Source: Candidatus Dependentiae bacterium (GTDB lineage: Bacteria > Babelota > Babeliae > Babelales > Vermiphilaceae). Taken from it: DNA of 64,000 nt. Below, one piece after another: positions 1-8,733 of this stretch. The DNA lies in NCBI GenBank assembly GCA_040878395.1, contig JBBDMI010000011.1, forward strand, positions 34,408-98,407, written 5' to 3'. Made by a program: the position numbers and the translations under genes. Position 1 is the first letter of the stretch; the number at the start of each line of letters is the position of its first letter. Under the pieces are notes generated by a model, which worked only from the letters and a program-made list of their open reading frames with translations, searched no databases and had not been told where the DNA came from.

Positions 1-999
1 GTTCATACCAAATGAAAGACCGAATGCTTTCATGCTATCTTTCACTTCATTTAATGACTTACGACCAAAATTTTTGATCTTCAAACTTTCTTCATCAGAC
101 AAATTAACTAAATCTAAAATGCGTTTAATACCGGCATTTTTTAAACAGTTATGTGCACGAACTGAAAGTTCTAGTTCATCAATTGCTTTTAACAAAAGAT
201 CTACCGGCAGACCTTTTAAGCCAAGCTCATCCAACTGAATTGGCTCTTGCTCTTGCTCATCGTCAAGCACAACCGAAATTTCATTAAATGGAATCTCAGA
301 ACTTGTCATGAAATGCTCTAATTGAGTACGCAATACTGATACACCGTAATGCAAAACATCAATTGGATTTTCTGATCCATCTGTCCATACTTTTAAAATC
401 AATTTATCATAATCAATTTCATCACCCACACGGGTTTTTTCAATATCGAAAACAACTTTTTTAATAGGAGAAAACATTGCATCAATATAAATTCTATTAT
501 CTTCTTGCAAAGATTTATCCATTGGCCATTGCGCTCGTTGATAACCTCTTCCTGATTCAACAAAAAAAGTAATATCAAGTTCACTATCTGGGCCAACATG
601 TGCAATAACATGATCAGGATTCACCAATTCAAGGTGGTCATCAGTTTCAATGTCAGACACATAAACAGTACCTTCACCCTTGAAATTCAAATGCATTTTA
701 CCTGGAATACCATCCTTGTTGCGAACAACAATTTCTTTAATATTCAAAATGATTTGCATGGTATCTTCAATAACACCCGCTACTGAAGAGAATTCATTAT
801 TCACCCCTTTTATAATCACCGAAGTAATTGCAGAACCTTCAACACCCCCAAGTAAAATACGTCGTATGGCATTACCCAATGTCATGCCAAAACCTGGCTC
901 TAACGGCTCTGCCGTTAATTCGCCATACGTATTTGAGAGCTCTTTTTTATTCCATTTTAATTTAGGAATAATTAAAGGTTTATACTCCTTCTTATCCAT
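1..999 (-). CDS. rpoA: RNA polymerase alpha subunit (3' end cut by window edge)
   Basis: Alpha subunit of RNA polymerase, which nucleates core assembly and contacts promoters and activators. The frame is open from the ATG at 999 to the window edge, giving 333 codons, so only the last few residues are missing. The N-terminal dimerisation domain carries the conserved MTLGNAIRRILL segment. The C-terminal domain carries SVRAHNCLKNAGI, matching the DNA-contacting RxxNCLK helix, and then the NFGRKSLNE helix-hairpin-helix. A Shine-Dalgarno AGGAGAT lies just upstream at 1003-1009. It is the last visible gene of the alpha-operon part of the cluster; rplQ would be expected beyond the edge. Confidence 0.97.
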   Translation of the reverse strand, partial: MDKKEYKPLIIPKLKWNKKELSNTYGELTAEPLEPGFGMTLGNAIRRILLGGVEGSAITSVIIKGVNNEFSSVAGVIEDTMQIILNIKEIVVRNKDGIPGKMHLNFKGEGTVYVSDIETDDHLELVNPDHVIAHVGPDSELDITFFVESGRGYQRAQWPMDKSLQEDNRIYIDAMFSPIKKVVFDIEKTRVGDEIDYDKLILKVWTDGSENPIDVLHYGVSVLRTQLEHFMTSSEIPFNEISVVLDDEQEQEPIQLDELGLKGLPVDLLLKAIDELELSVRAHNCLKNAGIKRILDLVNLSDEESLKIKNFGRKSLNEVKDSMKAFGLSFGMN

Positions 1000-1071
1000 G
1001 TAATCTCCTGAACCTTAACCAACACCAAATAGTACAATATAAATAGGAAAACGCAGGTTAATATTTAATAA

Positions 1072-1635
1072 TTATTTAGAATATAACTCTACGATCAAAT
1101 GCTCTTCAATCGGCACTTGAATATCTGAACGAACTGGAATGCGTAATACACGACCTTGTCGTTCTTTCTTCATCAACTCTAACCACTCGGGAACTTTAAC
1201 ACCAATATTAAGTCGTTTATCAACAACTTGCTCTAAGAACTGTTTTTTCTCTAGAACATTGGGAGCCAATGAAACTACATCATTAACTGACACCAAAAAT
1301 GAAGGAGTATATACTTTTTTGTTGTTTACCAAAATGTGCCCATGAACAATTACTTGACGAGCTTGCGTACGACTTGTTGTTAATTTTAACTTATATAAAA
1401 CATTATCTAATCGTCGTTCAAGTAAGCTCAATAAGTTTTCACCTGGCGCCCCCTTGCTACGTACAGCTATGCCAAAAAAGCGTTTAAACTGCTTTTCTCG
1501 CATACCATACATATTTCTCACTTTTTGTTTTTCCTCAAGTTGTCTGCCATACTCTGACACCTTGCGGGCTCTTTTTTTAACTTCCTTTTTTTTATCAGTG
1601 GTTGTTTTTGCACCGGGTCTTGTTCTCTTTTCCAT
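1072..1635 (-). CDS. rpsD: 30S ribosomal protein S4 (short N-terminus)
   Basis: uS4, a primary 16S rRNA-binding protein that also autoregulates alpha operons. The body is typical: EYGRQLEEKQKVRNMYG, the S4 RNA-binding domain (ERRLDNVLYKL, TRTQARQ) and the C-terminal IEEHLIVELYSK. At 187 residues it is about 20 shorter than the usual ~206. The N-terminal segment ahead of the YGxQLxEKQK motif is truncated and replaced by a Lys/Arg-rich stretch. An in-frame stop (TAG) lies just upstream of the ATG, so no longer product is possible from this frame. It lies between rpsK and rpoA. Confidence 0.97.
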   Translation of the reverse strand: MEKRTRPGAKTTTDKKKEVKKRARKVSEYGRQLEEKQKVRNMYGMREKQFKRFFGIAVRSKGAPGENLLSLLERRLDNVLYKLKLTTSRTQARQVIVHGHILVNNKKVYTPSFLVSVNDVVSLAPNVLEKKQFLEQVVDKRLNIGVKVPEWLELMKKERQGRVLRIPVRSDIQVPIEEHLIVELYSK

Positions 1636-1674
1636 GAATCTTTTAACCTACGTAAAACATTTTACAAAAAACTA

Positions 1675-2058
1675 TTATACACGACGTTTTTTTGGTGGCC
1701 TGCAACCATTATGTGGCAATGGAGTTACATCACGTAACACAGAAATGTGCAAGCCTGCACCTTGAAAAGCTCTCACAACAGATTCACGTCCGGATCCAGG
1801 ACCTTGTAAATTTATTTCGACGTTTTTAACGCCCATAGTTTGCATATCTTTTGCAAGCATATTGCCAATTTGACCTGCAGCAAAAGGCGTACCTTTACGC
1901 GCACCTTTAAAGCCTAATTTTCCTGAACTACCACGTAACAATACATCACCATCAGTAGTTGTAATCGCAACTAATGTATTATTAAATGTCGATTTAACAT
2001 GTGCAACTACTGAGTCAACATGTTTTTTTGATTTCTTTGATTTTTTTTTATATGCCAT
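1675..2058 (-). CDS. rpsK: 30S ribosomal protein S11
   Basis: uS11, a platform protein of the small subunit near the 3' end of 16S rRNA. The 127 residues cover the family length. Conserved blocks are HVKSTFNNTLVAITTTDG, the GARKGTPFAAG region, GPGSGRESVVRAFQ and the C-terminal DVTPLPHNGCRPPKKRRV. A Lys-rich N-terminal tail (MAYKKKSKKSKKH) precedes the core. It follows rpsM by 28 bases and precedes rpsD, the standard alpha-operon order. Confidence 0.98.
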   Translation of the reverse strand: MAYKKKSKKSKKHVDSVVAHVKSTFNNTLVAITTTDGDVLLRGSSGKLGFKGARKGTPFAAGQIGNMLAKDMQTMGVKNVEINLQGPGSGRESVVRAFQGAGLHISVLRDVTPLPHNGCRPPKKRRV

Positions 2059-2086
2059 TGTACCTTAGTATCCTATGAAATAAGCA

Positions 2087-2476
2087 CTATTTTTTTGTAG
2101 CTTGACGTTTAAGAGCAACTTGTCCACCTTTACGTTTTGGTCCTTTGCGCGTGCGCGCATTTGTTTTAGTACGTTGACCACGTACAGGCAATCCACGTTT
2201 GTGACGTAAACCACGATATGAACCAATTTCTTGTAAACGTTTAATATCTAGGCGAATCTCTTTTCTTCGTTCACCTTCTGCGCGATGATTTAATGTTATC
2301 TCTTTTTGAAGTATAGCAACTTCACCATCAGACAAATCTTTAACGCGCTTATCAGGATCAATTCCCGTCACTTTTAAAATATCTCTAGCTGATTTAAGCC
2401 CTATGCCAAAAACATAAGTAAGGCCATACTCAACACGTTTACTTGCAGGTAAATTAACACCTTCTATTCTAGCCAT
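2087..2476 (-). CDS. rpsM: 30S ribosomal protein S13
   Basis: uS13, a small-subunit head protein that forms intersubunit bridges and contacts P-site tRNA. Length is 129 residues, normal for the family. It opens with [26 protein letters not shown], has the conserved [28 protein letters not shown] region (split here by eye into its blocks), and ends in a basic tail. It starts directly after rpmJ with almost no spacer, in the usual rpmJ-rpsM-rpsK order. Confidence 0.98.
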   Translation of the reverse strand: MARIEGVNLPASKRVEYGLTYVFGIGLKSARDILKVTGIDPDKRVKDLSDGEVAILQKEITLNHRAEGERRKEIRLDIKRLQEIGSYRGLRHKRGLPVRGQRTKTNARTRKGPKRKGGQVALKRQATKK

Positions 2477-2478
2477 AA

Positions 2479-2595
2479 TTACCCTTGTCGTTGTTTATGC
2501 TTTGGACTACGTTTGCATATTACACGAATAACGCCATTACGTTTTATAATACGGCATTCTTCGCACATTTTTTTAACTGAAGTTCGTACTTTCAT
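2479..2595 (-). CDS. rpmJ: 50S ribosomal protein L36
   Basis: bL36, a 38-residue zinc-ribbon protein of the large subunit. The frame reads [20 protein letters not shown] and ends in SPKHKQRQG. The C+ (zinc-binding) ligand set C11, C14, C27 and H33 is complete. The stop at 2479-2481 is immediately ahead of the rpsM start at 2476. It lies between infA and rpsM, the standard position. It is easily missed by length-limited gene callers. Confidence 0.97.
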   Translation of the reverse strand: MKVRTSVKKMCEECRIIKRNGVIRVICKRSPKHKQRQG

Positions 2596-2612
2596 GATTA
2601 ACTTTCCGTAAA

Positions 2613-2852
2613 TTATATTTTATATCGCAATACAATTCTTCCACGCGTCAGATCATAAGGTGACAACTCTAAAGCAACCTTATCACCAGGTAAAATTTTG
2701 ATGTAATGCATACGCATTTTACCCGAAACATGACCTAACACAATGTGTCCACCTTCTATCTCAACACGAAACATTGCATTTGGCAACGTTTCTTTCACAA
2801 TACCATCAACGCGTATTACGTCTTCTTTTTTTTTCATATTTTTTTGTTTCAT
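2613..2852 (-). CDS. infA: Translation initiation factor IF-1
   Basis: IF-1, the OB-fold factor that occupies the ribosomal A site during initiation. The core is complete: [20 protein letters not shown], then [19 protein letters not shown] and [15 protein letters not shown]. The first ATG gives 79 residues; a second ATG at 2837 would give 74, nearer the usual 72. I keep the first because an AGG-containing Shine-Dalgarno precedes it at a better distance. It follows map by 6 bases. Confidence 0.97.
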   Translation of the reverse strand: MKQKNMKKKEDVIRVDGIVKETLPNAMFRVEIEGGHIVLGHVSGKMRMHYIKILPGDKVALELSPYDLTRGRIVLRYKI

Positions 2853-2858
2853 ACAATT

Positions 2859-3617
2859 TTACCTATGCACAGAATTACGAGTTATAATTTTTGGTCCTCT
2901 ATCGGTAATAACAACTGTATCTTCTACATGAGCAGCTAAACTACCGTCTTGAGTAGATACAGTCCAACCATCTTGAGTAATACAGACAGTATAATCACCT
3001 TGAGTGATCATTGGTTCAATTGCAAAAGCCATTCCAGATCGCAAAATAGGTCCTTTTCCCGATGCACCATAATTCAATACTTCCGGATCCTCATGCATCT
3101 GTTTTCCAATACCATGCCCTGCAAAATCCCTTACAACACCAAAACCTGCTTTTTCAACAACCTGTTGAATCGCAGCTGATATATCACTAAGTCGGTTTCC
3201 GGGTACAGCTTTTGCAATACCTGCATTTAACGACTGCTCTGCAACTTTTGCCAACTGTTTTGCCTCTTGCGATACTTCACCAATAAAAAATGGACGGGCC
3301 ATATCGGCACAGTAGCCTTTATAAGAAGCACAAACATCTACCTTTACAAAGTCACCATCTTTTAATGCTCTTTGTGAAGGGACACCATGTACAACTTCAT
3401 CATTTACTGAAATACAACTTACATGAGCATAACCCATATAACCTTTCATGCGTGAAAGCAAACCTCTTTTTTTTAATTCGCTTTCAATCCATGCATCAAT
3501 ATCAGCCGTTGTAATTCCAACATCGATGATTGATTTAAGGTTGTCAAACATACCAGATAATAAAGTTCCCGCTTCTTCCATTTTTTTAATGGAAGATTTA
3601 TTTTTTATAACTATCAT
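2859..3617 (-). CDS. map: Methionine aminopeptidase, type I
   Basis: Removes the N-terminal methionine from nascent proteins, using a dinuclear metal site. The 252 residues match the simple type Ia form without an N-terminal extension. Metal and catalytic residues of the M24 fold are visible: His in GYAHVSCISVNDEVVHG, the Asp pair in VKVDVCASYKGYCADMA, His in GHGIGKQMHE, Glu in AIEPM and Glu in AHVEDTVVIT. The start overlaps the adk stop by 4 bases (ATGA type), consistent with translational coupling in secY-adk-map-infA. Confidence 0.97.
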   Translation of the reverse strand: MIVIKNKSSIKKMEEAGTLLSGMFDNLKSIIDVGITTADIDAWIESELKKRGLLSRMKGYMGYAHVSCISVNDEVVHGVPSQRALKDGDFVKVDVCASYKGYCADMARPFFIGEVSQEAKQLAKVAEQSLNAGIAKAVPGNRLSDISAAIQQVVEKAGFGVVRDFAGHGIGKQMHEDPEVLNYGASGKGPILRSGMAFAIEPMITQGDYTVCITQDGWTVSTQDGSLAAHVEDTVVITDRGPKIITRNSVHR

Positions 3618-4303
3618 TCTTTTGCATCAGCAACTGTATTTTTAAACGTATCAAATATTTCATTAAGAGGGCGATCCACATCAACCTCAATCAGTTCATT
3701 TTTAGCTTGTAAACAATCAAGCATATCTTTTTCAAAATCACGGTACACCTTTAATCGATTCATAACAGTATCTCGACTGTCATCATCTCTACGACCTAAA
3801 GGCATTTCACAAATGTCACACCGCATCTCTTTTTTAGGAAGAAGCCCAGATTGAGAACAACCTGAATACACTGTTTGACATTGCTTATTCTGACAAATAT
3901 ATCTATTACAAATACGATTGATCGCTATCTCATCCGAAATGAGAAAACGAACAACATTTATTTTCAATGAACCATATTTATTTCGTATAAGTGAAAATAA
4001 ACTTTTCGCTTGAATAATATTTCTAGGAAATCCATCCAAGATAAGTGACTTTTCCGTTTTAATCGTTTGACTAAGCCATTCATCAACCATATCAGTAATG
4101 AGCTCATCAGATATAAGTTTACCAGATTTTATCGTAAAATCTATCTGTTTGCCTATATGAGTGTCTTCAGCAATATGCTTGCGGCATAAGTTACCGGTAG
4201 AAAGCTGCGTCCATCCAAACTGCTCAATACACAATTTAGATAAAGAACCCTTGCCTGCACCTGGTGGACCAATAAAAATATATGCCTCTTGCTTATTTAT
4301 CAC
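3614..4303 (-). CDS. adk: Adenylate kinase (zinc-type LID)
   Basis: Catalyses ATP + AMP = 2 ADP. The P-loop is GPPGAGKGS (residues 12-20), the AMP-binding segment is LSTGNLCR, and DGFPRN is present at residues 90-95. The LID is the long form, with four cysteines C137, C142, C162 and C165 positioned as a structural zinc site; the first pair spacing is CX4C instead of the common CX2C. At 229 residues it is slightly long. It overlaps secY and map by 4 bases on each side, indicating coupled translation. Confidence 0.95.
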   Translation of the reverse strand: MINKQEAYIFIGPPGAGKGSLSKLCIEQFGWTQLSTGNLCRKHIAEDTHIGKQIDFTIKSGKLISDELITDMVDEWLSQTIKTEKSLILDGFPRNIIQAKSLFSLIRNKYGSLKINVVRFLISDEIAINRICNRYICQNKQCQTVYSGCSQSGLLPKKEMRCDICEMPLGRRDDDSRDTVMNRLKVYRDFEKDMLDCLQAKNELIEVDVDRPLNEIFDTFKNTVADAKE

Positions 4304-5613
4304 CTTCCACCCCTGCTTTTAAATCGGCCTGAAGTCAAAAGTCCTTCATACCGATGCTCAATCAAGTAAGACTCAATTTGAGCAGCAGTTTCAAGTGCAA
4401 CACCAACAACGATGAGCAATGCAGTACCACCTAAAAAGAAAGGCATATCAATAAAAATATTCAACAAGTTAGGCAATAAAGCTAAAATCGCTAAATAAAC
4501 AGCACCAGCTAAACCTATACGAGTCAAAATAAAATTAAAGTAATCAGCAGTTCGTCTTCCCGGACGAATACCAGGAATAAAGCCACCTTGCTTCTTAATG
4601 TTTTGAGCCAGTTCTTCCGGATTAAACACCAAGGCAGTATAAAAGAAAGAAAAGAATATAATACACGCAAACTGTAAGACATTATAAACAACGCCACCAC
4701 GCATAATATATTCTGTTATATCTTTAAAAAATTCAAAACGTGATGCTAGCATGGATGATAAAAACGTAGGAATGTTCAATACCGCACCCGCAAAAATAAC
4801 CGGCATAACACCTGCCGTATTTATTTTAAACGGAATATAAGTACTTTGACCACCATATACACGATTGCCTACAATGCGTCGTGAATACTGTACAGGAATT
4901 TTTCGCTCACCTTTTTCAAGATAAACAATACAGGCAGTTACCGCTATAAATACAGCTAAAATAACTAATGCCATCATCCAATCCATAAGCCCTTGCTGTA
5001 CTAACGTAATCACCCGAATTACATAATCAGGGAAATTTGCGATAATACCCGCAAAAATAATCATAGAGCTTCCATTTCCAATACCAAACAGAGTAATCTG
5101 CTCTCCGAGCCACATTACAAACATCGCACCAACAACTGTTGATAAAATAAAGATGAGTCTAAATGTCCAACCGGGATTTAAGACCAATCCTTGACGCTCT
5201 AAGATAAAAATAAAACCGAAACTTTGCATAAATGCAACACCAAGCGCTAAATAACGCGTGTACTGATTTATGATTTTTCGGCCATATTCACCTTCTTTAA
5301 GCAACTGCTCTAATGTCGGTATCGTCATGCCCAACATTTGCATCATAATTGATGCAGTAATATAAGGACTAATACCAAGTGCAAAAATTGTACAGGTACG
5401 TAAATTACCACCAGAAAAAAGATCTAAATAGCCAAATAAGCCCCCTAACCCTGTTTGTTGCGTCATAAGCTGACTTAAAGCTTCTAAATTAATGCCGACA
5501 ACTGGTATATGACCACCGAATCGATAAATAATTAAAACACCTAGGGTAAATAAAACCTTTTTTCGTAGCTCTGGAATATTAAAAATATTGAGCAAGTTTT
5601 TTAAGAGTACCAC
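4300..5613 (-). CDS. secY: Protein translocase subunit SecY
   Basis: Channel-forming subunit of the Sec translocon in the inner membrane. At 437 residues with about ten hydrophobic segments it is normal for the family. Recognisable family parts are the N-terminal NIPELRKKVLFTLG, GGNLRTCTIFALGISPYITASI, the GERKIPVQYSRR cytoplasmic loop and NPEELAQNIKKQGGFIPGIRPG. It lies between rplO and adk, the usual spc-operon place. The many exported proteins elsewhere in the window would depend on it. Confidence 0.98.
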   Translation of the reverse strand: MVLLKNLLNIFNIPELRKKVLFTLGVLIIYRFGGHIPVVGINLEALSQLMTQQTGLGGLFGYLDLFSGGNLRTCTIFALGISPYITASIMMQMLGMTIPTLEQLLKEGEYGRKIINQYTRYLALGVAFMQSFGFIFILERQGLVLNPGWTFRLIFILSTVVGAMFVMWLGEQITLFGIGNGSSMIIFAGIIANFPDYVIRVITLVQQGLMDWMMALVILAVFIAVTACIVYLEKGERKIPVQYSRRIVGNRVYGGQSTYIPFKINTAGVMPVIFAGAVLNIPTFLSSMLASRFEFFKDITEYIMRGGVVYNVLQFACIIFFSFFYTALVFNPEELAQNIKKQGGFIPGIRPGRRTADYFNFILTRIGLAGAVYLAILALLPNLLNIFIDMPFFLGGTALLIVVGVALETAAQIESYLIEHRYEGLLTSGRFKSRGGR

Positions 5614-5617
5614 GACG

Positions 5618-6070
5618 TTACTTCTCCTCAGTTAGGCGAGCCTCTCCACCAATATCACTTAATGCTTTTTGAGCCCCTTTACTAAAAGCATCTGCATGAA
5701 TAATCATTTTTTTTATAGCATGATTACCCAATACTTTTATTTTAAAAGGACCTTTACTTTTTCTTGGCTTAATTACTTTTTTTTCAATTAATGCTTCTTT
5801 AGTAACTATTACGCCTTCATCAAATAGATCTGTTACACGTTCAATATCAACTGTATATTGTTCATATTGAAACTGAACATTACTAAACCCGCGTTTAGGC
5901 AATCTGCGATGTAAAGGCATTTGGCCACCTTCAAATGATGCTTTTACGCTACCCCCTGAACGCGCTTTTTGTCCTTTATGGCCTTTACCAGATGTCCCAC
6001 CACGGCCCCCACCGCGACCAATACGTTTTCTTTTTTTTACTAATGGTTGTAAAGTATGCAACTGATCCAT
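5618..6070 (-). CDS. rplO: 50S ribosomal protein L15
   Basis: uL15, a large-subunit assembly protein. The 150 residues include the glycine-rich N-terminal RNA-binding stretch (KRIGRGGGRGGTSGKGHKGQKARSG) and the GGQMPLHRRLPKRGF motif. It begins one base after the rpsE stop, so the gene that normally sits here, rpmD (L30), is absent. It is followed by secY at 4 bases. Confidence 0.98.
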   Translation of the reverse strand: MDQLHTLQPLVKKRKRIGRGGGRGGTSGKGHKGQKARSGGSVKASFEGGQMPLHRRLPKRGFSNVQFQYEQYTVDIERVTDLFDEGVIVTKEALIEKKVIKPRKSKGPFKIKVLGNHAIKKMIIHADAFSKGAQKALSDIGGEARLTEEK

Positions 6071-6071
6071 A

Positions 6072-6566
6072 TTATGCTCCTATCTCAGTAGTGCTGCGCA
6101 ATCTTGCCAAATGTTCTGCAGAACGCAATTTTGCAAGTGCATTCAATGTCGCTTTGACAACATTTTGACGATTAGATGAACCAATAGATTTTGCTAAAAT
6201 ATCTTTTATACCCAAGGCTTCCATAACAGAACGAACTGCACCACCGGCAATAACACCGGTACCTTTTGATGCTGATCTAATTACAACCTTGCTTGCTCCA
6301 TGCTTTCCGATAACAGGATAAGGAATTGTTGCTCCACGCAATGGAACAGCTATCAGATTCTTTCTTGCTCTGTTAGTTGCTTTTGCTATTGCTTGTGAAA
6401 CTTCCTTACTTTTACCTAAGCCAATACCCACGTTTCCTTTTTGATTACCGGATACTACCAATGCAGAAAATGAAAACCTTTTTCCACCTTTAGTTACTTT
6501 AGTAACACGACGTACATTGATAACAAAATCGGTAAATCCACTGTCTTTATGATCTCTTTCAGCCAT
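6072..6566 (-). CDS. rpsE: 30S ribosomal protein S5
   Basis: uS5, important for decoding accuracy and for the mRNA entry channel. The 164 residues carry the double-stranded RNA-binding-like N-terminal domain (VTKVTKGGKRFSFSALVV, GNVGIGLGKSKEV) and the C-terminal GGAVRSVMEALGIKDILAKS block. It lies between rplR and rplO with the usual order and no sign of damage. Confidence 0.98.
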   Translation of the reverse strand: MAERDHKDSGFTDFVINVRRVTKVTKGGKRFSFSALVVSGNQKGNVGIGLGKSKEVSQAIAKATNRARKNLIAVPLRGATIPYPVIGKHGASKVVIRSASKGTGVIAGGAVRSVMEALGIKDILAKSIGSSNRQNVVKATLNALAKLRSAEHLARLRSTTEIGA

Positions 6567-6589
6567 TACGTTTTACCTTGTCCTACGAA

Positions 6590-6940
6590 CTATATTTTCA
6601 ATCCACCTTCACGCAAACCTTCAGCCAAAGCTTTCACTCTTCCGTGATATAAAAAAGAACCTCTGTCAAATTTAGCAGCTTCAACGCCTTTTTCTTTTGC
6701 GCGCTTTGCCAATTCTAATCCAACTGCTTGAGCTTGAGCTTTTTTATCACCCTTAGCTTTAAGTTCTAATGATGAACAACTAACAATTGTCTTATGCCCT
6801 AAATCATCAATGAGCTGAGCATAAATATTTGTTAAACTACGAAAAACAGACACACGCGGCAATGAGCTACCTTTTAAAGTAGATCGCACACGATACGCTC
6901 TTCGACTTTTCTTCTGATTATTTTTTCGTATTAGTGACAC
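6590..6940 (-). CDS. rplR: 50S ribosomal protein L18
   Basis: uL18, which binds 5S rRNA together with L5. It is 116 residues, the normal bacterial length. Visible family blocks are PRVSVFRSLTNIYAQLIDD, the KRAKEKGVEAAKFDRG stretch and YHGRVKALAEGLREGGL at the C-terminus. It lies between rplF and rpsE. Confidence 0.98.
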   Translation of the reverse strand: MSLIRKNNQKKSRRAYRVRSTLKGSSLPRVSVFRSLTNIYAQLIDDLGHKTIVSCSSLELKAKGDKKAQAQAVGLELAKRAKEKGVEAAKFDRGSFLYHGRVKALAEGLREGGLKI

Positions 6941-6960
6941 TTAATAATCCCTAATTAAAA

Positions 6961-7506
6961 TTATGCTTTTGTTTTACCAGCTTTTTGAATAACTCTGTCA
7001 GTTGATAGCCTGATACCAGTTTGTTTATAAGGTTCAGTTTTTTTAAGTGCTTTAACCAAACTGCAAACTTGACCTAATTTTTGTTTGTCAAATGAACTAA
7101 AAGTCAATTTTTGACCGGTCTTATCAACCTGCAAACTTACTTCCTTAGGCAAACTAAAATCTATTTTATGACTATAACCCAAAGTAAAAGTAATTTTAGA
7201 TCCAGATAACACAGCTTTATAACCAAGACCTTTAATAATAACTTCTTTAGTAAAACCTGTATCGGAACCAACAATAGCATTAGACAACAATGCTCTATGC
7301 ATTCCCCAAATACGATTAAAGTCTCGAGTTTTTTTTTGATCTTCCCCTGGTTTCAACCAAAGTCGACCATCTGTAACTTCAATTTTCATATTTTCAGGAA
7401 GCTCATATACGCCAGAACTTTGTTTACCCTTGTAATGAACTGAGTTGCCTTTAATATCTACTGAAACATTATTCAAATTTATAGGCATTCTGCCGATTTT
7501 TGACAT
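6961..7506 (-). CDS. rplF: 50S ribosomal protein L6
   Basis: uL6, a large-subunit protein near the GTPase-associated centre, with two repeated domains. I start it at the ATG at 7506 (MSKIGRMPI, 181 residues), because that is the family N-terminus and an AAGGGTG Shine-Dalgarno lies just before it. An ATG at 7548 would add 14 residues and overlap rpsH. The C-terminal domain contains KGLGYKAVLSGSKITFTLGYSH and the TGIRLSTDRVIQKAGK end. Confidence 0.96.
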   Translation of the reverse strand: MSKIGRMPINLNNVSVDIKGNSVHYKGKQSSGVYELPENMKIEVTDGRLWLKPGEDQKKTRDFNRIWGMHRALLSNAIVGSDTGFTKEVIIKGLGYKAVLSGSKITFTLGYSHKIDFSLPKEVSLQVDKTGQKLTFSSFDKQKLGQVCSLVKALKKTEPYKQTGIRLSTDRVIQKAGKTKA

Positions 7507-7516
7507 ATGGACACCC

Positions 7517-7912
7517 TTACCAAACAGTACAAATGACTTCACCACCAACGCTTAGCTCTTTCGCTTTACGATTAGTCATGATGCCTTTATTTGTGGTTAA
7601 TATCGAAACACCAAGCCCACCAATAACCGGCTTAACTTTTTTATGCCCGGCATATTTTCTTAAACTTGGTTTACTTATACGTGTAATTTCATGTATAACC
7701 GATTCACCATCAACATATTTAAGAAATATTTTAATATTTTTTCTTGTATCTTCTGCAGATTGCTCAGCAAAATCACGAATAAAACCTTCATTTTTCAAAA
7801 TTTGAACAATTGAACTGTTCATTTTTGAATGAGGAACAATTACAAACGGCTTTGAAGCCATAATGCCATTGCGAATGATGGTCAATAAATTACCGATAAC
7901 ATCAATCGACAT
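7517..7912 (-). CDS. rpsH: 30S ribosomal protein S8
   Basis: uS8, a primary 16S rRNA binder; in E. coli it also represses the spc operon. The 131 residues include the start MSIDVIGNLLTIIRNGIMA, the RISKPSLRKYAGHKK segment, GGLGVSILTTNKGIMTNRKAK and the terminal GGEVICTVW typical of the family. It lies between rpsN and rplF. Confidence 0.98.
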   Translation of the reverse strand: MSIDVIGNLLTIIRNGIMASKPFVIVPHSKMNSSIVQILKNEGFIRDFAEQSAEDTRKNIKIFLKYVDGESVIHEITRISKPSLRKYAGHKKVKPVIGGLGVSILTTNKGIMTNRKAKELSVGGEVICTVW

Positions 7913-7940
7913 ATAAATTCCTTTCTATATAGCTTGGCAT

Positions 7941-8126
7941 TTACCAGCTAACTTTTTTAACGCCAGGAAGCAAACCATCCAACGCATTTTTTCTAAAACA
8001 CATACGACACATTTTAAACATGCGCATATAACCGCGCGGTCTGCCACACAATTGGCAACGATTTCTTTTTCTGGCTGAAAACTTCGGTGTTTTATTAGCC
8101 TTTTCAATAAGAGCCTTCCTGGCCAT
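7941..8126 (-). CDS. rpsN: 30S ribosomal protein S14, zinc (type Z) form
   Basis: uS14 of the short zinc-binding type, 61 residues. Two CxxC pairs are intact, CQLC at residues 24-27 and CRMC at 40-43, and the C-terminus is [12 protein letters not shown]. The zinc-free long form (about 100 residues) is therefore not used here. It lies between rplE and rpsH. Confidence 0.98.
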   Translation of the reverse strand: MARKALIEKANKTPKFSARKRNRCQLCGRPRGYMRMFKMCRMCFRKNALDGLLPGVKKVSW

Positions 8127-8153
8127 ATCGCTATACCTCTTTCTTTAACTTAT

Positions 8154-8699
8154 TTAGCTTTTACTAAATGGCATGTTAAAAGATTTTAACAATTCAAAAC
8201 CAAAATCATCATTTACTGTAGATGTCACAAAGGTAATATTTAAACCATGCGATTTATCAGTAAGGTCATGATGAACTTCAGGAAAGATTGCCCAGTCTTT
8301 AATGCCAAGATTGTAATTACCACGACGATCCATCTTTCGTGGTACACCTTGGAAATCGCGAACTTTTGGCAACGCCATATTTATTAATCTATCTAAAAAC
8401 TCATACATATTTTGGCCACGCAAGGTAACTTTCACACCTATTGGCATCCCTTCACGCAACTTAAAACCGGCTATCGATTTTTTTGCTTTAGTGCGGACTG
8501 GCTTTTGACCTGTAATGAGATTTAAAACATCAGTAATCAGATTCAAAGATTTCGAATCTGAAACAGCATCTTTTGCCCCAATGTTTACAACTATTTTTTC
8601 CAACTTTGGAACTTCCATTACATTCTTTAACTTAAATTTTTCTTTTAATTGAGAAACTATTTTTTCTTTGTATAGTTCCTCTAATCGAGCCTTGGCCAT
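8154..8699 (-). CDS. rplE: 50S ribosomal protein L5
   Basis: uL5, which binds 5S rRNA and contacts P-site tRNA. The 181 residues show the family blocks [51 protein letters not shown] and [16 protein letters not shown] [17 protein letters not shown]. It follows rplX and precedes rpsN. Confidence 0.98.
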   Translation of the reverse strand: MAKARLEELYKEKIVSQLKEKFKLKNVMEVPKLEKIVVNIGAKDAVSDSKSLNLITDVLNLITGQKPVRTKAKKSIAGFKLREGMPIGVKVTLRGQNMYEFLDRLINMALPKVRDFQGVPRKMDRRGNYNLGIKDWAIFPEVHHDLTDKSHGLNITFVTSTVNDDFGFELLKSFNMPFSKS

Positions 8700-8733
8700 A
8701 ATTTTGGATCCTAAATACCATTAAGCTGATGAA

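Noticed and set aside
598..1003. Two open frames on the plus strand across rpoA
   Set aside because: They lie antisense to a complete, well-conserved rpoA frame and show no family motif or ribosome-binding site.
7925..8107. 60-codon frame overlapping rpsN in another frame
   Set aside because: It is out of frame with S14, which has intact zinc ligands; the second frame is a shadow.
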